DNA of 64,000 nucleotides from CAVTLG01 sp963802635 (GCA_963802635.1 CAWDJJ010000001.1:1178001-1242000), one strand, 5' to 3'; counted from the first letter of the stretch, positions 1 through 8,386 are shown. A program made the numbers and translations. Notes: generated by a model from the sequence alone, not told the origin.

Positions 1-1
1 G

Positions 2-106
2 GGCCAGAGCATCCTACTTAGCAACGGGCTATTGTCTACACCGTTCAAAGCTTCAGGTGATGCCAGTGCCGTACCTCAATCGTTACAGAAGTATATTTCA
101 AGTTAA
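2..106 (+). CDS. modA: ModA C-terminus (partial), molybdate-binding protein
   Basis: A 34-residue open frame enters from the window edge and stops at TAA 104-106. It reads GQSILLSNGLLSTPF and ends in a short tail. The GQ-I-L-x-x-x-G-x-L pattern resembles the last helix and tail of periplasmic or lipoprotein molybdate-binding proteins. The modB and modC genes follow directly on the same strand, which is the usual order modA-modB-modC. Only the tail is visible, so the assignment rests mostly on context. Confidence 0.55.
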   Translation, partial: GQSILLSNGLLSTPFKASGDASAVPQSLQKYISS

Positions 107-174
107 TATTGCCTTGCATTCAGATGAGAAATATGCTACCGCACATTTCTCATCTGAATGCTTATGGGTATAAG
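106..174. repeat. REP-like palindromic element, copy A
   Basis: Between modA and modB a perfect 17-bp inverted repeat (116-132 and 145-161, starting GCATTCAGATGAG) encloses a 12-nt loop. Flanking bases (ATATTGCCTTGCATTCAG on the left, TGAATGCTTATGGGTA on the right) recur in reverse orientation at 8043-8112, so this is a dispersed repeat and not only a local hairpin. In the modABC transcript it could fold and tune modB relative to modA. There is no T-run after it, so it is not a classical terminator. Confidence 0.7.
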
Positions 175-192
175 GAAAGAAGGAATTGCTGT

Positions 193-1074
193 ATGCTCAG
201 AGTACTGGAACGAGCAGACAAGAAGAGCGTGCATCCTCCCTTTTATCGGGAAGGAGTACTTCTCTGGTTGCCTGGTTTGTGTTTATTCTGCTCGCTCCTA
301 GCTCCCATCCTCTCTTTCCTGTTATTCCTGCCCTGGCCGCAAGTGCCAGCAGATCTCAGCGATCCCAATGCGGTTGGTGCTCTGGTGACTTCGGTCATCA
401 GCGCCTCCCTTGCCACCTTTTTCATCGGCATTGCGGGCATTCCGCTGGGCTATGTGCTGGCGAGATATAGCTTTCCGGGCAAGGCTCTGATCTCCCTGAT
501 TATCTACTTACCGCTGATCTTTCCGCCTGTGGTGAGTGGTATCGTGCTTCTACTCCTGTACGGTCCATACGGCCTGATCGGTGGCCCGCTTGCTAATGCC
601 GGATGGGAAGTCGATGACAACCTGGCGGGCATTGTGCTCGCCCAGATGTTCGTTTCCGCCCCATTCTTGATCGTTGCCGCGCGGCTCGCTTTTGAGGCCG
701 TTGATCCCAACCTGGAACGCGTGGGCATGACGCTCGGGCAGAGCCGCCTGGGACTCTTCTGGCGCATCAGCTTGCCACTGGCCTGGCCTGGCGTGCTCGC
801 TGGACTGCTCCTGACCTGGGTACGCGCCCTGGGAGAATTTGGCGCGACGATTGTTCTGGCGTATCATCCTTACACTTTGCCGGTCTATGTCTATGTACAG
901 TTAAGTGGATCAGGCGTTGCCAGCGCACTACCGTTGGCCCTGCTTTCCCTCGCTGTTGGTGTCATCGTCATTGGGCTGGTGCTGCTGATCGAACGCTATG
1001 CTCAGCATTCTTTCCAGGCGTTGCCGGGTAAATCTGGCATGCCAGGAAACAGACGGGAGACACATAGCTTATGA
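193..1074 (+). CDS. modB: Molybdate ABC transporter permease ModB
   Basis: This 294-residue integral membrane protein would form the channel of the molybdate ABC importer. It has about six hydrophobic segments, the first around residues 20-45. The permease loop with the EAA-type motif (AARLAFEAVDPNLERVGMTLG) precedes the ALGEFGATI segment typical of ModB and CysT/CysW proteins. I chose the ATG at 193 because AAGGAAAGAAGGAATT lies just upstream; the frame stays open upstream to 109, but that part is the palindromic repeat. The stop overlaps the modC start by 4 bp (ATGA), indicating translational coupling. Confidence 0.9.
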   Translation: MLRVLERADKKSVHPPFYREGVLLWLPGLCLFCSLLAPILSFLLFLPWPQVPADLSDPNAVGALVTSVISASLATFFIGIAGIPLGYVLARYSFPGKALISLIIYLPLIFPPVVSGIVLLLLYGPYGLIGGPLANAGWEVDDNLAGIVLAQMFVSAPFLIVAARLAFEAVDPNLERVGMTLGQSRLGLFWRISLPLAWPGVLAGLLLTWVRALGEFGATIVLAYHPYTLPVYVYVQLSGSGVASALPLALLSLAVGVIVIGLVLLIERYAQHSFQALPGKSGMPGNRRETHSL

Positions 1075-2270
1075 CGGAGCAGGCTGATAGTCCAAGAGAA
1101 AAGTTTCTGGCAGTTGCACTTCAGAAGCATTTTGCGCATTTCTCATTAGATGTCAAATTTCACGTGCAGGCCGGTCGAACAGTGCTTTTTGGCCCATCGG
1201 GAGCCGGTAAAAGCCTGACCTTGCAAGCGATAGCTGGCCTATTCCCACTGGATCATGCGCGCATTAGCCGAGGGGTAGCAGTCTGGCACGATAGCGACGC
1301 TGGCATCTTTGTGCCTCCTCAACTGCGCAACATTGGCTATCTGCCACAAAACTACGCACTCTTTCCTCACCTCACGGTTGCGCAAAATATTGCCTTTGGT
1401 CAGAGCAAACAGGGAGACAGAGCTAGAAAGCGAGTAGCAGAACTGGTTTCGCTGCTGCAATTGCACGGACTGGAACGCTTGCGACCGGCTCAGCTCTCCG
1501 GGGGCCAGCAACAGCGTGTAGCTCTGGCTCGCGCTCTGGCTCGGGAGCCGCAGTTGTTGCTCTTAGATGAACCGTGGAGCGCGTTGGATGCGCCTGTACG
1601 CGCGACGTTACGCGCAGAAATGCAACGGTTTTATGAGCAGTTTCAGGTACCACTGCTACTGGTGACACATGATACGCTGGATGCTCAGGAACTGGCCCAT
1701 ACCATCGTGATTTTGCACCAGGGTCGCGTCCTACAGGTAGGATCGCCGGAAGAGGTTTTTCGTGCGCCACGCACCGCGCAGATTGCAGAGCTGGTTGGTA
1801 TGCGGGCGCGCTGGCATGGCGTCGTCGTTGCGCTTGAACTGGATAGCGGGCGAGAGTGTCTGGCGACCATTCAAGTAGCTGATGTGACGCTGCGTGCTCG
1901 TGTGCCGCTGGTGAGAAAACTACGTATTGGGCAATCTGTTGAGATCGCCATCTACGCCGATGAAATCGCTCTGTGCCCGCCCGACGCAGATCTGCCAGCA
2001 AAGATGTCTACAGAACACGCGCAACGAACTAGCGTGCTGGCATCAGGAACAGTCATACAAAATCAGGCGCGAGGTACTTTTTATGCCGTGACCGTGAGCC
2101 TTGCCTCCGGCATGCATCTGGAGATCCCATTGCCGCGCTGGCAGCAGCGCGCATTTCAGATCGTGGCTGGCATGCTCGTCACACTGTGCATTCCCTGTGA
2201 AGCGGTCCATCTTTTTGAAGCAGACAACACGTTCATATCCATGCAAGAGCGTGCTCAGGAAGACATATAA
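1071..2270 (+). CDS. modC: Molybdate ABC transporter ATP-binding protein ModC
   Basis: This 399-residue ATPase would power molybdate import. Visible motifs are Walker A GPSGAGKS (41-48), the Q-loop around LPQNYALF (91-98), the signature LSGGQQQR (142-149), Walker B LLLLDEP (162-168) and a switch His in VTHD. Residues from about 230 on form a long C-terminal extension with two TOBE/MOP-like stretches, which in ModC-type proteins bind oxyanion or regulate the ATPase. It overlaps modB by 4 bp. Sulfate or thiosulfate importers have a similar ATPase, but the MOP-like tail and the molybdopterin synthase gene nearby favour molybdate. Confidence 0.88.
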   Translation: MTEQADSPREKFLAVALQKHFAHFSLDVKFHVQAGRTVLFGPSGAGKSLTLQAIAGLFPLDHARISRGVAVWHDSDAGIFVPPQLRNIGYLPQNYALFPHLTVAQNIAFGQSKQGDRARKRVAELVSLLQLHGLERLRPAQLSGGQQQRVALARALAREPQLLLLDEPWSALDAPVRATLRAEMQRFYEQFQVPLLLVTHDTLDAQELAHTIVILHQGRVLQVGSPEEVFRAPRTAQIAELVGMRARWHGVVVALELDSGRECLATIQVADVTLRARVPLVRKLRIGQSVEIAIYADEIALCPPDADLPAKMSTEHAQRTSVLASGTVIQNQARGTFYAVTVSLASGMHLEIPLPRWQQRAFQIVAGMLVTLCIPCEAVHLFEADNTFISMQERAQEDI

Positions 2271-2421
2271 GGTATTTCGTGAAAATTTGCCTTCAAGCCA
2301 GCTTTTGCCGCTCACACAGAAAATCGGCCTGGTTCCATGTAATCTCCTCGCAAGAAAATATGGTACAATCACTGTGAAGAAATATTGTGTACTGATGTAT
2401 GCTAAAGGAGGCAATAATACT

Positions 2422-2844
2422 ATGTCATCTATGTATAGTCAGCGAGGATTGAGGCTACCGCGTTTGCAACATGCCTCATTGGGCGTGCCCAGTAATGCAC
2501 AGGAGGCTGTACGCGCATTTTACGGTGGCGTAATTGGGCTGAAAGAGAAGACTGTTCCTTATACGCGGGTTCATGCTGGTCTGGTCTGGTTTGCAGTCGG
2601 AGATAGTGAGATGGAACTGCATTTCGTCCCGGACCCCGAGTATCCGGCCAATCCAGCAGAGGAGCGCCATATTTGTCTGGAAGTTGATGACCTGGATCTC
2701 TATCGGCGTAAGATTACCGAAGCGGGCTGCAAGATATTTGAAGCGAACCCCATTGCGTATCGCCCACGCTTTTTTTGCCACGACCCTTTCGGCAATCGCC
2801 TCGAATTTACTACTATCCAGGGAAACTACCTCGACGCAGAATAA
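2422..2844 (+). CDS. VOC-family (glyoxalase/dioxygenase-like) protein
   Basis: A 140-residue single-domain protein of the vicinal-oxygen-chelate superfamily. It shows the beta-alpha-beta-beta-beta pattern: LQHASLGVP near the N-terminus gives the first metal-ligand His, AFYGGVIGLKEK is the usual helix-loop, HICLEVDDL follows, and the C-terminal FFCHDPFGNRLEF gives the terminal Glu. Many members are extradiol dioxygenases, glyoxalases or drug-binding proteins; substrate cannot be read from sequence. The ATG at 2422 is preceded by AAAGGAGG at 2404-2411, so the longer open frame back to 2101, which overlaps modC, is rejected. An IS element begins 15 bp after the stop. Confidence 0.8.
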   Translation: MSSMYSQRGLRLPRLQHASLGVPSNAQEAVRAFYGGVIGLKEKTVPYTRVHAGLVWFAVGDSEMELHFVPDPEYPANPAEERHICLEVDDLDLYRRKITEAGCKIFEANPIAYRPRFFCHDPFGNRLEFTTIQGNYLDAE

Positions 2845-2916
2845 GCGGCAGATGACCAGTGTACTGTTTACCGCCTTTGGCAGGGGACGGAGTACTTGAC
2901 ATCAGAAACGAACGAA

Positions 2917-3079
2917 CAAGGAAGCGCCTGTCTTCTTGTTTGTTTTATCTCTGCCAATAAAGCAAGGAAGCGCCTGTCTTCTTGTTTGTTTTATCTCTGC
3001 CAAGAGAGCAAGGAAGCGTTTGTCTTCTTGTTTGTTTTATCTCTGCCAAGAGAGCAAGGAAGCGTTTGTCTTCTTGTTT
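2917..3079. repeat. 46-bp tandem repeat, 3.5 copies
   Basis: Units start at 2917, 2963, 3009 and 3055 (partial, to 3079), each beginning CAAGGAAGCG. The unit contains few stop codons and its length is not a multiple of three, so all three forward frames stay open across it and produce similar spurious peptides. It sits just inside the left end of the IS and before the transposase start. Confidence 0.9.
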
Positions 3080-3155
3080 CTTGCCAGAGCTTCTTTCTCT
3101 GTGCTACCCTTTTGCTATGGTTCTGTTCCTTCTCGTCTTTGCTCAGGAGGTCATT

Positions 3156-4496
3156 ATGGAAGCCGATTGGGTCTGCAAGCGTGCCCACCTGCGTGCCTTG
3201 CTCCAGTTGCATCCCGACTGGTCCCGGCAACAGTTGGCTGATGCCGTGGGGTGTTCGAAAAGTATGGTCAACACCTGGAAGAAACGTTTTGCTGAAGCTG
3301 ATCCTGAAAATGTCGTTGTCCTGTTTTCCCGTTCCCGTGCTCCTCACCACCATCCTGCTCGCTTGAGTCAAGAGGTCGTCGAGTGTATCATCGATCTGCG
3401 CCTCTCTCCTCCAGAGCACTTACAACGCACACCAGGCCCAAAAGCGCTGTTGTACTATCTTGCCCGTGATGAAACCTTACGGCTGTGCGGCTTGCGCCTG
3501 CCACGCTCCACCCGCACCATCTGGAGCATCCTGGACGCGGCTGGCCTCATTGAGCGTGCCGAACCCAGAAAACGCTCCCCATTACCCATGGTGGAGTCCT
3601 TGGAAGAAGTCCAGGTCGATTTCAAAGAGGTGAGCAGTGCCGTGCCTGATCCCACCTCGCCATCTGAGAAACGACACCATCTCATTGAAGTCTGCAACTT
3701 TCTCGATGCTGGCTCTTCCCGCTTGCTCTCAGCTCAGCCTCATGAGGATTTTCATGCGGAAACGGCCTTTGATGCCGTTGTCACCTTCCTGCGTGCCTAT
3801 GGCTTGCCCGCGATGTTGACCCTGGATCGCGATGTGCGGTGGGTGGGGAGCGCCACGCAGCGCGATTTTCCCTCCACCCTGCTCCAATTTCTCTACGGCA
3901 TTGGCGTTCAACCCAATGTCCTTCCGCCTCATCACCCGGAACTCAATTGTTACGTCGAGAGATACAACAAGACCTATAAAAAAGAGTGTTTAGAGATATT
4001 TCATATGACTACGCTGTAAGAGGTGAAAGCTGTCACTGAGCAATTTGAGCAGCATTACAACAGAGAAAGGCCCCATCAGGGGCGCAGTTGCCGCAATCAG
4101 CCTCCTGCCGTCGCTCACCCGGTCTTGCCCACCCGCCCGAGCTTGCCTGCAACCGTCAATCCTGATCGCTGGCTCAACGCACTCAACGGGCGTTGGTACC
4201 CACGAGTGGTGAAAAAGGATGGCCGCATTCAGGTGGATGGAACCTCTTACTACGTCAAAGCTGACCTGGCGGGGCACCATGTCATGTTACGCCTCAATGC
4301 CTCGACTTGCTGTTTTGACGTCTTTCGCGGTGAACAGTTCGTCTAGTCCGTGTCCATCAAAGGCTTGCGTGGCGAGCTGATGCCTCTGGAAGAGTACATC
4401 GACCTCATGCGAGAGTGAGCTCGTTCTCAAGAGCGTCAGCGCTTGCGCCGACTTCGGCTCGCGCGTCTGCAAGGTCAAGGTGGACAAGGCACCTAA
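3156..4496 (+). pseudogene. DDE integrase-type transposase with three in-frame stops
   Basis: From ATG 3156 one frame runs to TAA 4494-4496 and encodes about 446 codons. An N-terminal helix-turn-helix (LADAVGCSKSMVNTWKKRF) is followed by an integrase core with candidate catalytic residues in VQVDFKE, LTLDRDVRW and HHPELNCYVERYNK (D, D, E), and then a C-terminal beta-rich domain. The frame is interrupted by TAA 4017-4019, TAG 4344-4346 and TGA 4416-4418, one of each stop codon. The protein is therefore split after the catalytic Glu. I infer decay; readthrough of three different stops is unlikely. The ATG at 3156 is preceded by AGGAGG at 3145-3150. Confidence 0.8.
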
Positions 4497-4735
4497 GGCG
4501 TCATGCGATCCGCTGCTCTTCTGGCTCCCCTGGCCCAGTTGGGAGGAACTCACTCGCCTCTTTTCCTGTCTGAATGCTTGCTTTCGTTGCTTCCTTGTTT
4601 GCTTTCCCCCTGATCCCTGCCGCCTTGTTTCAGCCTCCTACGCTCCTCATCACACTTGAACGTTTGCTTTCCTCACTTTTTTCTGCTCGCTTGTTTCCGA
4701 TCTCAAATACTTACCCCCCTGCCAAAGGCGGTAAG

Positions 4736-4764
4736 CAGTACACTCTGGCAAACTATGCTATACT
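4736..4764 (+). promoter_or_regulatory. Putative promoter of moaD-moaE, leaderless
   Basis: A good -10 hexamer TATACT lies at 4759-4764, seven bases before the ATG at 4771, so transcription would begin on or next to the start codon. No Shine-Dalgarno sequence is present. The -35 region would fall at about 4736-4741, inside the right end of the IS element, so the promoter may be partly IS-supplied. No consensus -35 is seen. Confidence 0.45.
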
Positions 4765-4770
4765 CACAGC

Positions 4771-5433
4771 ATGAACATACGTATCCGCTATTTTGCTTCC
4801 TTGCGCGAGATTGTCGGCCAGAGCGAAGAGACACTCGCGCTCCCAGCAGAAACACGCGTGGCCGATGTACGCACCCAGCTCATCTCGCGCTATCCAGCAC
4901 TCAGAGCAGTCATGGCCCGCTGCATCTGCGCTGTGAACCACAAGTACGTGCCAGCCGAAACGACCTTACAAGAAGAAGACGAACTGGTGTTTATCCCCCC
5001 AACCGGTGGAGGCGAGACCATGGAACCGCTCATTCAACTTACACGTGAACCACTGGATCGCCAGGCACTGGTGGCAGCCGTCAGCCGCGCCAGCGTCGGC
5101 GGCATCGTCATCTTTGAAGGCGTCGTACGCGATAATGCCCGTGGCAAACAGGTACGCTACCTCGAATATGACGCTTACGTGGAAATGGCAGAACAACAAA
5201 TCCGCGCGATCATCAGCGAGGCGCAACAGCGCTGGAGCATCGAACGCATCGCCGTCGCGCACCGTTTTGGACGGCTAGAGATCGGCGAGGCCAGCGTGAT
5301 CATCGTTGTAGCCTGCGCCCACCGCGCCGAAGCGTTTGAGGCTTGCCGTTACATCATTGATACAGTAAAGCAGACGGTGCCAATCTGGAAAAAAGAAGTG
5401 GCTACCAATGGCGAGGAATGGGTCGAGGGATAA
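4771..5433 (+). CDS. moaX: MoaD-MoaE fusion, molybdopterin synthase
   Basis: This 220-residue protein joins both subunits of molybdopterin synthase, which inserts dithiolene sulfur into precursor Z. Residues 1-81 are a ubiquitin-like MoaD domain ending in PPTGGG, and residues about 84-220 are MoaE (FEGVVRDNARGKQVRYLEYDAY, AHRFGRLEIGEASV, VPIWKKE with the catalytic Lys). MoaD normally works through a free C-terminal Gly-Gly thiocarboxylate, so the fusion must be cleaved, or MoaE made separately. Known MoaX fusions in mycobacteria are cleaved after the Gly pair. An in-frame ATG at 5020 preceded by GGAGG (5008-5012) offers an internal MoaE start. Confidence 0.88.
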   Translation: MNIRIRYFASLREIVGQSEETLALPAETRVADVRTQLISRYPALRAVMARCICAVNHKYVPAETTLQEEDELVFIPPTGGGETMEPLIQLTREPLDRQALVAAVSRASVGGIVIFEGVVRDNARGKQVRYLEYDAYVEMAEQQIRAIISEAQQRWSIERIAVAHRFGRLEIGEASVIIVVACAHRAEAFEACRYIIDTVKQTVPIWKKEVATNGEEWVEG

Positions 5434-5646
5434 TACAGCCTGTTTCCTTGCCGTCCAGGAAAGAAGGGACGTTAAAAGCTACATACAGAGCGTTTTTTAT
5501 GGTATAGTTAGGGGAGAGCTACCTTTGCTTCACGCAAAGACAAAGCGACGACGCAATGTCACTGCGGCATGCACTCTCGGTTGCCAGGTTTCTTTGTTCG
5601 ACCAACGATCTGGGACAATTCCAGGGGTTTCTCGCGGAGGTCGTTG

Positions 5647-6477
5647 ATGAATTTATTCGAAAAGCAGTCTCGTCTCAATCAGCTCTTCACGCAAAGCCCG
5701 GTTAATGCTGCTTACCTCGCTGGCTCACTCTCGAATCGCGCCACATTTGGTCAACTTACCGACGTTGATGTCGCCGTTCTCATGATGGATCAGATTAAGG
5801 CCGACCAATTTCTCGATTACCAGCTCTACTTTCTCAGTGAGCTGGCTAAGCGCCTGGAGTCTGACGCGATTGATGTCGTGATTCTCAATCAGGCTTCTCT
5901 CCTGCTCAAGCTGCAAGTTATCAAATATGGGCAGATTCTCTTCAGTCGCAATGAGAAGCAGCGCGTGTCTTTCGAGACTAAGGCCGTGATGGACTATCTG
6001 GATTTCAAGAAGTTCGATGAGATCCAGAATCAAGCCCTCAGCCGCCGTCTCTATACGCAGGCCTTGCCAGTTGACCAGGAGTTGCTGCAAAAGCACCTGA
6101 AACAACTGCGTACTGCCTTGCCGATCCTGCGCGATCTCGCGACAACATCCCAGGAGGAGTTTACCGCCGATTACCATATCTATGCATTGGCAGAGCGCTA
6201 TCTCCAACTGGCGATTGAAGCCTGTTTCTCGCTATGCAGTACACTTATAGCCTCATTGGGACTGCGACGGCCTGAAGGCTATCACGAGATCCTTAGTATC
6301 ATCGCAGCACAACAGATCATTCCACGCAACTTGAGTTACCGTCTGGAGGTGTTGACCAATCTGCGCGATGACCTTGTGCATGAAGCCAGCGCCGTCAACC
6401 ATGTTCAGCTTTATGACTATATACAAAATCATCTTGCAGACCTGGAAGAGTTCGCTGACATCATCGAGAAAAAATAG
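5647..6477 (+). CDS. MntA-HepT single-chain protein (nucleotidyltransferase fused to HEPN)
   Basis: A 276-residue protein. Residues about 1-105 form a minimal nucleotidyltransferase domain with GS (26-27) and D39-x-D41, as in MntA antitoxins. Residues about 130-276 form a helical HEPN domain of HepT (DUF86) type with R240-DDLV-H245, the RX4H RNase motif. In known HepT-MntA pairs these are separate adjacent genes, and MntA adenylylates a Tyr in the RX4HXY motif; here the HXY Tyr is absent (HEA). The ATG at 5647 has GGAGG at 5634-5638. Promoter-like TATAGT lies at 5503-5508. A toxin/antitoxin or RNase-regulatory role is inferred. Confidence 0.75.
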   Translation: MNLFEKQSRLNQLFTQSPVNAAYLAGSLSNRATFGQLTDVDVAVLMMDQIKADQFLDYQLYFLSELAKRLESDAIDVVILNQASLLLKLQVIKYGQILFSRNEKQRVSFETKAVMDYLDFKKFDEIQNQALSRRLYTQALPVDQELLQKHLKQLRTALPILRDLATTSQEEFTADYHIYALAERYLQLAIEACFSLCSTLIASLGLRRPEGYHEILSIIAAQQIIPRNLSYRLEVLTNLRDDLVHEASAVNHVQLYDYIQNHLADLEEFADIIEKK

Positions 6478-6490
6478 CTATAAGCGTAAT

Positions 6491-6535
6491 AGCATACAGA
6501 AAAGCCAGCATCGTATGCAAACCTTTCTGTATGCT
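6491..6535. terminator. Bidirectional terminator hairpin
   Basis: A perfect 12-bp stem (AGCATACAGAAA at 6491-6502 with TTTCTGTATGCT at 6524-6535) lies between the convergent MntA-HepT and TPR genes. The stem has a T-run on one side and an A-run on the other. Confidence 0.7.
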
Positions 6536-6541
6536 AGAGCC

Positions 6542-7984
6542 TCACTTCACGCTTACTGAGCGTAAAGCGTTCGCCTGGCTCATAGCTTCAGCAGCTTCAT
6601 CTGGACGATTGGTGTCCTCGTAGATCTGCGCCATAGTCTCATAAGCGACGATCAGCGAGGGGTCCATAGCAATAGCCTGCTGTACGATATCCAATGCCTC
6701 GTCATAGCGTTTGACCTCGCGTAGCGTATCAGCAAAGTCATTGTAGTAATCAGCATTCAGCGGGTCACTCTCAATAGCATTCTGATAGTTCTCGATAGCC
6801 TCATTAGAGCGATGGAGCGCATCATAGGCTGTAGCTAACTGATAATAGCCCTCTGGATCGTCCTCAGAGCGCTCCAGCAGCGTCTGAGCGGTCTGGATGG
6901 CCTCATCGTAGCGTCCCAGGGCATTATAGGTCTCTGCCAATCCTGCGTACGCTGCCGCCAGGTCGTCTGCTTGCAGCTCTCCGTGCCCGGCACCATCCAT
7001 CAGAGCTTGATAAATGGCGAGTGCCTCTTCATAGCGCTCGGCCTCAAGATACACCTCCGCGATGCTGAAGCGAGCGGTAACACGCTGTGAGTCAAGCTGA
7101 AGTGAACGCGCATAGGCATCAATAGCTTCAGTGGTATTGCCTTGCAAGGAGCGCCAGGTACCCAGGTGTTCCCATGCCTCCGCGTCCTCGGGATCAAGAG
7201 CGACGATGCGCGTATAGATATCTGCAGCCTGGTCTCGCTCACCCATCTGCTCATAGATAGCAGCCAGCATATCATAGCCCGTCCGTCCCTCGGGATCGAG
7301 CGAGAGCATCTGATTGGCGGTAGAGAGTGCGTCATCATAACGGCGCATATCCAGATAGAGACCGGCCAGTTCGGCATAACGCGCGGCCTCAACTGGATGC
7401 TCATCAATGCGACGCTCCTGGTCCATGACACGTCGCCACTGATCATTGACGCGCTCACGCACATCGCGCAAATTATCAGCAGCCAGTGTATTCTCGGCAT
7501 TGAGCATAAGCGTCTGGCGATAGGACTGAATCGCATCCAGATAGAGATTCTGTGAGCGATAGGCATCACCAACATTCAAATAGAGTTCATCGTTTTCCGG
7601 GTCCAACTCTAATGCCTGCTGAAATGTTTCTAGAGATTCCTCGTACAGCCCCAGCTCCCCATACAAATTTCCCAGGTTGATATATGCATCGATCAACTGT
7701 GGATCAAGATCAATGGCACGACGATAGCCTGCAACAGCCGTTTCCGCGTCGCCCAGATACTGCTGAGCCAAAGCCAGATTATAGCGCGCACGCGCGTTAT
7801 TCGGACTCAGCTCTACTGCTCGCGCAAAAGCCTCGGCAGCCTCCTCATAGTCACCTTTTTGGGCCGAGGCGTTCCCTTTATCGGTCCACGTCTGCTCGTC
7901 GCGGCTTAGCTGATCGCGACTGACGAAATGAACAGGAGCGCTGTTCGTATTGTTTGTGTTCGAGCCGTTTTGCATCTCATTCAT
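6542..7984 (-). CDS. Tetratricopeptide-repeat protein
   Basis: A 480-residue soluble protein built of roughly ten or more TPR units from about residue 30 to the end. Typical signatures include ARYNLALAQQYLGD, AYINLGNLYGELG and AEAWEHLGTWRSLQGN. There is no signal peptide or membrane segment, so a cytoplasmic scaffold or adaptor is likely; the partner is unknown. An SD sequence (AGGAGATAG) precedes the ATG. Upstream on the minus strand lie a promoter (8125-8152) and a REP-like repeat inside the 5' leader. Confidence 0.88.
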   Translation of the reverse strand: MNEMQNGSNTNNTNSAPVHFVSRDQLSRDEQTWTDKGNASAQKGDYEEAAEAFARAVELSPNNARARYNLALAQQYLGDAETAVAGYRRAIDLDPQLIDAYINLGNLYGELGLYEESLETFQQALELDPENDELYLNVGDAYRSQNLYLDAIQSYRQTLMLNAENTLAADNLRDVRERVNDQWRRVMDQERRIDEHPVEAARYAELAGLYLDMRRYDDALSTANQMLSLDPEGRTGYDMLAAIYEQMGERDQAADIYTRIVALDPEDAEAWEHLGTWRSLQGNTTEAIDAYARSLQLDSQRVTARFSIAEVYLEAERYEEALAIYQALMDGAGHGELQADDLAAAYAGLAETYNALGRYDEAIQTAQTLLERSEDDPEGYYQLATAYDALHRSNEAIENYQNAIESDPLNADYYNDFADTLREVKRYDEALDIVQQAIAMDPSLIVAYETMAQIYEDTNRPDEAAEAMSQANALRSVSVK

Positions 7985-8042
7985 CTATTAGCCTATCTCC
8001 TCTATGCAACAGCGTTTGGATTTCTCAGAAGAAAAACATTGT

Positions 8043-8112
8043 AATACCCATAGGCATTCAGAAACGCCACTGCCGTGGCTAGCCTTCGGCTCATCTGAAT
8101 GCAAGGCAATAT
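8043..8112. repeat. REP-like palindromic element, copy B
   Basis: This is a second, inverted copy of the element at 106-174. It shares the outer parts (TACCCATAGGCATTCAG and CATCTGAATGCAAGGCAAT), while the loop region differs (contains CTAGCCTTCGGC). It lies in the leader of the TPR gene. Two copies in opposite orientation 8 kb apart support a dispersed repeat family. Confidence 0.65.
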
Positions 8113-8124
8113 AAGTCCTTGCGT

Positions 8125-8152
8125 AGTATAGCACGCCTCGACCACCTGTCCA
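8125..8152 (-). promoter_or_regulatory. Putative sigma-70 promoter of the TPR gene
   Basis: On the minus strand TGGACA (8147-8152) and TATACT (8125-8130) are separated by 16 nt. The leader to the TPR start at 7984 would be about 130 nt and include the REP-like repeat. Confidence 0.5.
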
Positions 8153-8386
8153 TAAAAAATCCTTTCAGGGGACCCCTATGCCTTCAGGCTATGGATACGT
8201 CGCGATCAAGCGAACGGAACGAAAGGCACCCGCAGGTGCGGTTACGTTGTGCCTATCCCCTGGCGGGGAAGAAACAGAAGTGCGGTCTGTTCCTCCTACC
8301 AGAGATAGCTGGCACTCTTTCCCGCACGAAGTCATGGTGGCCCCGACGAGGATACCGGTTTGCACTTCTTCTCAGTCAGTGTGCCC
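8153..8386. other. Intergenic stretch without a supported gene
   Basis: A 78-codon open frame exists on the plus strand (8178-8414) but runs into the end of the GntR gene, has no SD and no recognisable motif. Short GC-rich dyads are present. I see nothing that can be named. Confidence 0.5.

Larger units (their letters stand above)
2859..4743 (+). mobile_element. IS element with about 41-bp terminal inverted repeats
   Basis: Terminal inverted repeats delimit the element. The left end starts GTGTACTGTTTACCGCCTTT at 2859, and the right end at 4703-4743 is its reverse complement with a few mismatches. Inside are a 46-bp tandem repeat and a DDE transposase reading frame that contains three stop codons. 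No clear target-site duplication flanks it. It lies between the VOC gene and the moaD-moaE gene. The family is probably IS481-like or an unclassified DDE group; I cannot decide. Confidence 0.8.

Noticed and set aside
1423..2001. Antisense open frame of 192 codons in modC
   Set aside because: Opposite to a gene with clear ABC ATPase motifs, no ribosome site.
2896..3366. Three parallel open frames in the 46-bp tandem repeat
   Set aside because: The repeat has few stops in any frame and the peptides are repeat artefacts.
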